From: JBOGGN01 sp050744165
GTDB lineage: Bacteria; Actinomycetota; Acidimicrobiia; Acidimicrobiales; Palsa-688
Reading direction: 5' to 3'
Assembly (NCBI GenBank): GCA_050744165.1
Contig: JBOGGN010000260.1
Coordinates: 1-31,611, forward strand
Length of the DNA stretch: 31,611 nt
Made by a program: the position numbers and the translations under genes. This document shows positions 25,501-31,611 of the stretch, piece by piece (position 1 is the stretch's first letter; every line of letters begins with the position of its first letter). The notes below the pieces were generated by a model that saw only the letters and a list, made by a program, of their open reading frames with translations, was not told the origin of the DNA and searched no databases.

Positions 25501-28500
25501 TCGTGTAGTTGGTGGCGCTGAAGGTCAGGTCATAGGTGCCGGCGGGCAACAAGAAGCTGTAGCTGCCGTCGGTGGCCTCGGTGGTGGTGCACGCGGGGTT
25601 GCAGGCAGTCCCGGCGCCGCTGGCTTCATTCAGGATGCTGACGGTGGCCGCAGCGTTGGAGGGCGTGATGGTGCCGGAGATCTCGCCCTCGGCCAGGGTG
25701 AGGACGGCGGAGGTGGTTGGGACGCCGACGGTGAGGGTGTTGCTCGTCGAGGCGGCCGCGTTGGTACTGGCGTTGCGGGTGGCGATGACGGTGTAGGTGA
25801 CGCCGCCGGTGAAGGTGAAGGTGGCGTTGCCGCTGCCGTCGGTCATGGCGGTCAGCGTGCTGCCGCCGCCGGCCGAAGGCGTGGCGGTGACGGTGGCGTC
25901 ATTGGCGCCCACCGCTGTGTTGCCGACTGCGCTCTGGACCGCGAACACTTGCTGGTAGGTCAGGGCCGTGGTGACCGTCGTGTTGGCGCCGTTGGTCACC
26001 GCGACGCCGGTGTGGGTGCTGTCGCTCGTGTAGCCGGCGGCGGTGAAGGTCAGGTCGTAGGTACCCATGGGCACGAAGAAGCTGTAGCTGCCGTCGGTGG
26101 CCTCGGTGGTGGTGCACGCGGGGTTGCAGGCAGTCCCGGCGCCGCTGGCCTCGTTGAGGATGCTGACGGTGGCCGCAGCGTTGGAGGGCGTGATGGTGCC
26201 GGAGATCTCGCCTTCGACGAGCGTCAAGGTGACGGCGTTGCCACTGCTCACCATGGCGGTGTTGGAGACGGTGGCGGCACCGCCCTGGGCCCGGGTGGCG
26301 CTGACCATGTACGTCACGCCGGACATCAGGCCGAGGCTGGCGTTCCCGTGGGCGTCGGTTGTGCCGGTGACGGCGGTACCGCCACCCGAGGGGGTTGCGG
26401 TCACGGTGGCGTCACCGTTGCCTACCGCGGTGCCCCCCACCTGGCTCAGCACCGTGACGGTCTCGATGTAGTTCAACGTCACGTTGACGGTGGTGCTGCT
26501 GCCATTGGCGACGACCTTGCCGTGGCCGGTGGTGGTGTCGGTCGTATAGCCGGCTGCTGCGAACGACAGGTCGTAGGTGCCGGCAGGGAGGAAGAACGAG
26601 TAGGACCCGTTGCTGGTGGTGGTGCTGCAGGCGCTGGCGCCGGTTGCGGTGCACGCCGTGCCGGCGCTGTTCTCGTTGACGATAGTGACTGTGGCGTTGG
26701 CCGCGGTGGGGGTGACGGTGCCGGTGAGTTCGCCTTCGGCCAGGGTCACGGTGGTGGTGTTGTTGGTGCCGGTGGGCCCGGTGATGCCGGTAAGGGTGCC
26801 GGTGGAGGCGCTGCCGGCGCTGTTGGTGATGCGGGTGGCGGTAACGCTGTAGGTGGTCCCCGCGGTCAGGGTGAAGGTGGCGTTGCCGTTGGCGTCGGTG
26901 GGAGCGGTGCCGGTGGCGGGGGTGACGCCGGTGGCGGGGGTGACGCTGACGGTGGCGTTGCCGCCGACTTGGGTCCCAGTGACCTGGCTGAGGACGGTGA
27001 AGGTCTGCTGGTAGGTCAGGCTTGTGTTTGCCATGGTGTCAGCGCCATTGGTGACCACGACGCCGTGGATGCTGCTAGTCCCGACTCCGGTGCTGGTGAA
27101 CGACAGGTCGTAGGTGCCCGCGGGCACGAAGAATGAGTAGGCGCCGCTGTTGGTGGAGGTGGTGCAGGCGGTGGCACAGGCGCCAGCGTTGTCCTCATTG
27201 ACGATGCTGACCGTGGTGGCGGCGCTGGTGGGGGTGACGGTGCCGGAGATCTCGCCCTCGACCAGCGTCACGGTGGTGGTGTCGTTGGCGCCGGTGGCCG
27301 CCGCGATGCTGGTGGTGGCCATACCGCCGCTGCCGTGGCTGTTCGTGTTGCGGGTGGCGGTAACGGCGTAGGTGACGCCGGCGGTCAGGGTGAAGCTCGT
27401 ATTGCCGTTGGCGTCGGTCGTGCCCGTCATCGGGGTACCGGGCCCTGCAGTCAGCGTGACCGTGGCGTCACCAGCGCCAACTGCTGTCCCGCCCACCCCG
27501 TTGTCCACCGTGAAGGTCTCCTGGTAGCTCAACGTAGGGTTGACCGTGGTGACACTGCCGTTGGTGACCACGACGCCGGTGTGGCTGGTGTCGCTCTGGT
27601 ACCCGGCGGCGGAGAACGTCAGGTTGTAGGTGCCTGCAGGGACGAAGAAGCTGTAGACGCCGGGATTTGGGCCACTAGGGGCGCCTGTCGTGGTGGTGCA
27701 GCCAGCGGAGCAGACACCTCCGCTGCTCTGGATTCCGACCGTGGTGACCGGCGTGGCCGGGATCACGGTGCCGGTGATCTCACCCTCCGCCAGGGTCACG
27801 GTGGTGCTGTTGCCGCTCGCGGTGATGCCCGTGGGACCCGTGATCGGGCCCGCCGTGCCGGTGGAGCCGCTGCCATGGCTGTTGGTGATGCGGGTCGCGG
27901 TGACCTGGTAAGAGACGTTGGCGCTCAGCGTGAACGTGGCGCTCCCGGAACTGTCGGTTCCCGCCGACATCGTGCCCCCGCCGGAGGCCTGCACCGTGAC
28001 GGTGGCGTCGTTCAGCCCGACCGGTAGGTTCCCGACCTGGCTTTGCACCACAAAGGTCTGCGTGTATTTCAGGGTCGTGCTCACCGTGGTATGACCGCCC
28101 GGATTGGGGACGTTGGCTGCAAACACCTGCGAGCTGATGTAGCCGTTGGCGGTGACCTGCACCGAGTAGCTGTCTGGCGGCACGAACGCCGTATACGTCC
28201 CATCCGCGGCCACCGCGGGGCTGTAGCTGACGGTGCCGTTCAACTGCGTGATCGTCACGGTGGCCGTCGACGGCGCCACGGTGCCGTTGATCTCCGATTC
28301 GTCGAGCGTGATGGTCTCCGGGAAGTTCCCACTCCCGATGGCGATGTTGAACATGACCTGGCCCTGGGTGTCGGGGACCGTGCCGTTGACGGCCGTGCGC
28401 GTGGCGGTGATGGTGTGGTCTCCGGGGGACAGGTCGAGCATCACTGTTCCGCCGGCCCCGGTCGGCATGTCCGGCCCACCATCCGCGCTCACGTTGGCGT

Positions 28501-31500
28501 CGCCGGCCCCGATGCTCACCCCGGGCACCGGCGACACGACCGTCACCGTTATCACGTGTTTGACCGGTGCCAGGGTGAGCGGGGGAATTGTCAGATTGGG
28601 CGTCGTGGCATCGATGGTCGCGGGGGTCGCAGCGCACTTGTTGGCGTCCGGCGCCGGCGGGGCGCAGTAGCCGTTGGCCGCCAAGGCGACGTTGTAGGTG
28701 CCGAGGGGAATCAGCGACGTCTTGTAGGTGAAGGTGCTGGCGTTCGTCATCGGGTCAAGGACGCCTGCCCCGCTCAGCGCTTGGACGGTGGTGCCGGACT
28801 GATTGGTCACCGTCACCGTGATCTGAGTTTGCGGTGTCGTGTCGGGAGTCAGGACGACCGAGCCGCTGATGGTCCCCTCCTGAAGCGTGATCTGTGCCGA
28901 GTTCGGCGGCGTCGTGTCGTTGTCGGTGATCACCGTTGAGCCGCTCACCCCGATTCCCCCGGTGGTACGGGTCGCGGTCACGGTGTATGACGTGTCCGAG
29001 TTGAGGGTGAGCGTGAAGCCGGACGCGGTTTGCACCACCGTCCCCGTGGTCGGACTGAGGGTGACGCTCACCTGTGACGGATCGACAGCACCAACGGCCG
29101 TCGAGGAGATAGTCAGCGGCACGTTGTACTGCAGCACCGTCGTGCCCTCGTCGGCCACCGGCGTCGTGGCGTTGAGGACTGCCTGGGGGGCCGTCGAGGC
29201 GTTGTAGCCGCTGGCGCTCAGTCGCACGGTGTAGGTGCCGAAGTTCAGGTAGGGGCCGCTGTAGCTGCCGTTCGTCGTGTTCACGGTTTCCGCCACGCCG
29301 CCCGCGGAGTTCGTCACCGTGATGGTCACCTGCGCCTGGCTCGGGTGGACCTGGCCGCGTATTTGGCCCTCGGGCAGCGTCACCGTGGCGTTGTCGGTGA
29401 CCATGTTGGGCATGGTGGCGTCGGTGATCGGGAAGTTGAACGGGGTCGTGCCGGTGATGGTCGCTCCGCTGGCTTGGCCGCTGGTGCGGGTGGCGACGAT
29501 GTTGTACGACACGCCGGAGATCAGGCCCGGGAAGGTGGCCACGCCGTTCGTGGTCGTCGTCGGGCCGGCGACCGTGGCGCCGTTCACCGGGTTGGTGACC
29601 GTCACGCTGGCGGTACCAGTGATGGTGGCGTCGGGGTTGGTGGCCGAAAAGACGCTCACCGAGAGGTTCTCGGGCAGTCCGGTCAGGGCGATGTTCAGGT
29701 TCGGGTCGTCGGTGTCGAGCGCCAGGACGACGGCGCCCGGCGGCGTAGGCGCGGGGCTGAAGCCCGGGGCGGTTGCCTGGTAGGTGTAGTTGCCGTGCGA
29801 CAGGCCCACGATCTGGTAGGTGCCGTCAGCCTGGGTGGTGCCCGTGAAGGTGGTTCCGGAGATGTTGGTCAGTGTCACCGTGGCGCCGGAGACGGGCATG
29901 TTGCCGTTGGTGGTGACCCGGCCGCTGACGGTGTCCAGCTTGGGCAGGAAAATTGTGGGCGCGTTGGACTGGCCGTTGAGCGCCACCGGCGCCGTCACGG
30001 TCACCGACTCAAACCCTGGGGCGCTGGCGGTTATCCGGTGGATGCCGGCCGAGAGGCCCGAAATGCTGTAAGTCCCGGCGCCGCTGCCGTAGGTGACGCA
30101 AGGCCCGGGCGGGGTGGTGGTGGTCGTCGTCCCCGTCCCTGCCGATGGCATGCACTCGGTGAGCGGGCTCGAGCTGCAGTTGTTGGTGCTGCAGTCCAGG
30201 GCCACGGACATCCCGGTGATCACGGTGGGTGACGAAGTGCCGGTGTGGACCAGGGTGACGTTCGGATCGAACAGGTCCTGAACGCTCCCGGTGATCGTCG
30301 CCTGGTCCTTCTCCGCCGGTCCCTGGCACGACAGGTCAGGTGTGATCGTGGTGGGCGTGTCGCCGGCGTTGACCATTACTTGATCGACCTGGGTGCCGTA
30401 TTCGAAGGCCGAGGTCGACAGCGTGTACAGCCCCGGCGGGATGCCGACCAGGGTGAAGGTCCCGTCAGAAGCGGAAACTGTCTTGAACGTGTTCTGGTTG
30501 TTGGCCAGGAGGAGTCCTGCGTTGGGCAGCGCCTCGGTGCCGGGCTTGGTGACCGAGACGCCGGTCACCGGTGGGTTCTCGGAGCAGTTGAACCCGGCCC
30601 CGGGGGTGGCGGTCACCACCTGGCCGGTGATGCCGCCCGTGGTGGCCGTGAGGACCGGGTTCACCACCGCGTTGGCGGTGAGCTGGATCTGCTGGGTCTG
30701 GGTCGCCCAACCGGGTCCGCTCACCGTCAGGGCGTAGGTGTTCGGGATCGCGAGGTCGGGAAGGCTGAAACTGCCGACCGGGTTGGCGGTCGAGGTGGTG
30801 GCCGACAGCGTGGTTGTGCCGGTAGTGGCGGTCACGGTGACACCGCCGATCCCGCCGGTGGTCGAGGTGACGGTTCCGGTGATGGATCCCTTCCCGGCGG
30901 GCATGTTGAGGACGACGCCGCTGGCGGTGCCTCCCGCCGCCAACGTGACAACCGTCGTCTGAGTGGCGAATCCGGGCGCGGTGGCGGTCACCAAATAGGT
31001 GTCGGGGGTCGACAAGCCCGACACCGACCACGATCCGACAGCCCCTGTGGTCGGAGTCTTGGTGGCGAAGGTCAGTGTCCCGTCGGTGATGGATACGTCG
31101 ACGCCTCCGAAGGGGCCCCCGCTGTTGACCACCGAACCGCTGATGGCGCCGGTGCCGGGCGACATGGCTGCGTTCAGCGTGATGGGTGGGTTGTTGACGG
31201 CGGTCGTGACGATGAAGTTGCGGGTCTGGTACCCCGGCTTGGCGAAGGTCACCACGTAGTTGCCGGGCGTCGGGACTTTGGTGAAGGTGTAGGCGCCGTC
31301 AGGTGCGGTCGTCTTCGACTGAGATCCAGTCGACGGTGCCGCCTCGAGTGGGGCCGAGAGGCCGGCCAGGATTTTGCCCGGCGACCCCGACTGAGCTGCC
31401 GGGACGGCCGCCGAGTCGGCGGAGGCCAGCTGGGTGGGCCCGGAGCCGGCCAGCATCGCCTCGTTGACAAGCGACGTCGGGCTCAAGGTGATGGCGACGT

Positions 31501-31611
31501 TGGACGGGTCGGCCGCGGTCACCTTGCCATTGATCTGGGTGCCGACGCCCAGCGCCAGGGCGGCGCTGCCGCCGTTGGCCGCCGACGCGTTGCCCGCGCC
31601 GCCGCCGGAGC
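22565..31611 (-). CDS. Giant protein of tandem carboxypeptidase-regulatory-like modules, N-terminus off the right edge
   Basis: At least 3014 residues are visible. The frame stays open through the window end, so a GTG at 31522 is only an internal codon and the true start lies outside. The visible part is a chain of about 18 beta-sandwich modules of the CarboxypepD_reg/Cna-B-like kind. Each has an EGEISGTVTP-like strand, a SYSFFVPAGTYDLTF-like strand and a GYTTDSTH-like turn, alternating with related units carrying VGNTAVGAGDATVTV and a SVTATR strand. Many modules carry a close Cys pair (for example CNPAC), which suggests disulfides and an extracytoplasmic place. A SQALSPAA linker at about 24800-24860 splits two blocks. 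No LPXTG motif or membrane helix is seen at the C-terminus. An adhesin, fibre or Pvc16-linked protein is possible. Confidence 0.85.
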   Translation of the reverse strand, partial: SGGGAGNASAANGGSAALALGVGTQINGKVTAADPSNVAITLSPTSLVNEAMLAGSGPTQLASADSAAVPAAQSGSPGKILAGLSAPLEAAPSTGSQSKTTAPDGAYTFTKVPTPGNYVVTFAKPGYQTRNFIVTTAVNNPPITLNAAMSPGTGAISGSVVNSGGPFGGVDVSITDGTLTFATKTPTTGAVGSWSVSGLSTPDTYLVTATAPGFATQTTVVTLAAGGTASGVVLNMPAGKGSITGTVTSTTGGIGGVTVTATTGTTTLSATTSTANPVGSFSLPDLAIPNTYALTVSGPGWATQTQQIQLTANAVVNPVLTATTGGITGQVVTATPGAGFNCSENPPVTGVSVTKPGTEALPNAGLLLANNQNTFKTVSASDGTFTLVGIPPGLYTLSTSAFEYGTQVDQVMVNAGDTPTTITPDLSCQGPAEKDQATITGSVQDLFDPNVTLVHTGTSSPTVITGMSVALDCSTNNCSSSPLTECMPSAGTGTTTTTTPPGPCVTYGSGAGTYSISGLSAGIHRITASAPGFESVTVTAPVALNGQSNAPTIFLPKLDTVSGRVTTNGNMPVSGATVTLTNISGTTFTGTTQADGTYQIVGLSHGNYTYQATAPGFSPAPTPPGAVVLALDTDDPNLNIALTGLPENLSVSVFSATNPDATITGTASVTVTNPVNGATVAGPTTTTNGVATFPGLISGVSYNIVATRTSGQASGATITGTTPFNFPITDATMPNMVTDNATVTLPEGQIRGQVHPSQAQVTITVTNSAGGVAETVNTTNGSYSGPYLNFGTYTVRLSASGYNASTAPQAVLNATTPVADEGTTVLQYNVPLTISSTAVGAVDPSQVSVTLSPTTGTVVQTASGFTLTLNSDTSYTVTATRTTGGIGVSGSTVITDNDTTPPNSAQITLQEGTISGSVVLTPDTTPQTQITVTVTNQSGTTVQALSGAGVLDPMTNASTFTYKTSLIPLGTYNVALAANGYCAPPAPDANKCAATPATIDATTPNLTIPPLTLAPVKHVITVTVVSPVPGVSIGAGDANVSADGGPDMPTGAGGTVMLDLSPGDHTITATRTAVNGTVPDTQGQVMFNIAIGSGNFPETITLDESEINGTVAPSTATVTITQLNGTVSYSPAVAADGTYTAFVPPDSYSVQVTANGYISSQVFAANVPNPGGHTTVSTTLKYTQTFVVQSQVGNLPVGLNDATVTVQASGGGTMSAGTDSSGSATFTLSANVSYQVTATRITNSHGSGSTGTAGPITGPTGITASGNSTTVTLAEGEITGTVIPATPVTTVGIQSSGGVCSAGCTTTTGAPSGPNPGVYSFFVPAGTYNLTFSAAGYQSDTSHTGVVVTNGSVTTVNPTLSYQETFTVDNGVGGTAVGAGDATVTLTAGPGTPMTGTTDANGNTSFTLTAGVTYAVTATRNTNSHGSGGMATTSIAAATGANDTTTVTLVEGEISGTVTPTSAATTVSIVNEDNAGACATACTTSTNSGAYSFFVPAGTYDLSFTSTGVGTSSIHGVVVTNGADTMANTSLTYQQTFTVLSQVTGTQVGGNATVSVTPATGVTPATGTAPTDANGNATFTLTAGTTYSVTATRITNSAGSASTGTLTGITGPTGTNNTTTVTLAEGELTGTVTPTAANATVTIVNENSAGTACTATGASACSTTTSNGSYSFFLPAGTYDLSFAAAGYTTDTTTGHGKVVANGSSTTVNVTLNYIETVTVLSQVGGTAVGNGDATVTATPSGGGTAVTGTTDAHGNASLGLMSGVTYMVSATRAQGGAATVSNTAMVSSGNAVTLTLVEGEISGTITPSNAAATVSILNEASGAGTACNPACTTTEATDGSYSFFVPMGTYDLTFTAAGYTSDSTHTGVAVTNGANTTVTTALTYQQVFAVQSAVGNTAVGANDATVTATPSAGGGSTLTAMTDGSGNATFTFTGGVTYTVIATRNASTNAAASTSNTLTVGVPTTSAVLTLAEGEISGTITPSNAAATVSILNEASGAGTACNPACTTTEATDGSYSFLLPAGTYDLTFSATNYTTDSTHTHVVVTNAQNTTVSTTLSYQQVFAVQSAVGNTAVGAGDATVTVTPTTGVTPASGTVNTDASGNATFGLRAGVNYSVTATRIANSPTGSNAPTSNTVMISGPTTTPTLTLAEGEISGTITPTTAAATVSIANKNNGSQAPCRNSVPCTTTESNNNGSYRFYLPVPPSNATYDLTFTATGFTTDSSHMGVAVTSGTNSVVNVTLVATSSSASSQALSPAASQALSPAASPKASANAPAAATGPASTTSTTVAGDTVQVAVHSTVAHAPTAGVLVSLGTSTGRTDAAGMVAFPHVAPGTYPVTAARTQAGAPTAATVEGATATTSVKVPAATTAPVSTSLTLSESAISGTVTPNGNAGVTTVQLVDATGKPTASPAVNSDGTYQALVPPGTYQVTMSSPGYQPSPPVTVAVPTPGMTQSGVNATLAPSNHNVTLQILSAVGRTPLDGATVSLSLVPGTAPPAVVPRPLAPARTGFVGQSHGVVTFTAVSPGQYNIQVDASGVAPGHLPVTISGFAVPVFVTDPPTVPITINEAEITGQVSVPGGQATVTIAGVPAAGGTPVNQTPPITNGAYDTFVPPGKYNVSVSANGYSNPSPATVTLTAGQRSVQSPIRLGATGHSVTVDVVSAVGSTPLDGARVTLAASGSGSQPAPQTATAGPNGGNHGVATFANVAPGTYQVSADGSALTPSHGQATTSITVPAGPTDPPAFTVTVAEGELTGSPTVAAGPGTVAVAVSGPVSASPPLTGGSFDMFVPAGTYHVTFSGPGYVSQTVAQESVTAGNTATLSPSLVPLNHAVSVTVRSDAGGQVVGATVTLAGGNGNQFGPVATGSGGVASFSSVPPGAYSVTVGSPGAGVNGQSSPHLGVPSASATTLQVPFAATTGDPVVATVSLVEGELSGTAGVTPGQGSSCSSGSSVTVAIQGPATTSVSVAAGGTYHAFLPPGQYQLTFSAPGCAASTATATVVDGRSATASGAVS
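25551..26212 (-). repeat. Near-identical direct repeat pair, period 525 bp
   Basis: The block 25551-25687 recurs at 26076-26212 with only a few mismatches, mostly around 25625-25633. The offset of exactly 525 bases equals 175 codons, one module pair of the giant protein. Other modules of the same gene are far less alike, so this pair reflects a recent duplication or gene conversion. Confidence 0.88.

Noticed and set aside
24932..27136. 734-residue plus-strand open frame opposite the giant repeat gene
   Set aside because: Its Gly/Arg/His-rich repetitive sequence is the antisense reading of the module repeats; there is no ribosome site or recognisable domain, and the minus-strand frame explains the region.
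31520..31522. GTG as true start of the repeat giant
   Set aside because: The frame continues without stop through 31609, with sequence that reads smoothly into the first module, so the start is outside the window.

Overview
The window is high-GC DNA with dense codon use, GTG/TTG starts and many overlapping ATGA stop/start junctions. Together with an actinobacterial-type glycogen debranching enzyme and a sufC-sufS pair, this suggests an actinomycete-like bacterium. Acidimicrobiia or a Streptomyces-like relative would fit, but the genus cannot be read from the sequence. No rRNA, tRNA, CRISPR array, IS element or intact transposase was seen.

Layout. (1) 1-1601, minus strand: sufC and the 5' part of sufS, housekeeping Fe-S cluster assembly. 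(2) 1673-3820, plus: a glycogen debranching/amylo-alpha-1,6-glucosidase-like enzyme, divergent from sufC. (3) 3905-21603, plus: a long, tightly packed cluster encoding a contractile injection system of the extracellular (eCIS, PVC/Afp-like) type. It opens with an unknown low-complexity/coiled-coil protein, a septum-formation-like lipoprotein and a DUF4280 PAAR-like protein. These are followed by sheath, tube, a tail-assembly-like small protein, a DUF6760-like 56-aa protein, a second tube protein, a giant 1819-aa DUF4157 protein, LysM baseplate hub protein, VgrG-like spike, gp25-like and gp6/J-like baseplate proteins, a gpI-like baseplate protein with a long Pro/Trp-rich tail, and a double zinc-ribbon protein with one C-terminal membrane helix. 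(4) 21604-21893: a convergent intergenic region with a strong 70-bp interrupted palindrome. (5) 21894-31611, minus: a small DUF4157 protein downstream of a huge (at least 3014 aa, N-terminus outside the window) protein made of tandem carboxypeptidase-regulatory-like beta-sandwich modules.

How the parts probably work together. Sheath, tube, spike, PAAR-like tip and baseplate wedges form a contractile needle. The zinc-ribbon/tail-anchored protein could tether it to the inner face of the membrane. The DUF4157 proteins are candidate cargo, cargo-loading or tape-measure-like components, because this family is enriched in eCIS loci. The expected tape measure, AAA+ ATPase and Pvc16-like terminator are not in the window and may lie beyond the right edge or elsewhere. 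The most unusual parts are the 1819-aa DUF4157 protein embedded between core structural genes, the tail-anchored zinc-ribbon protein, and the repeat giant paired with a second DUF4157 protein.
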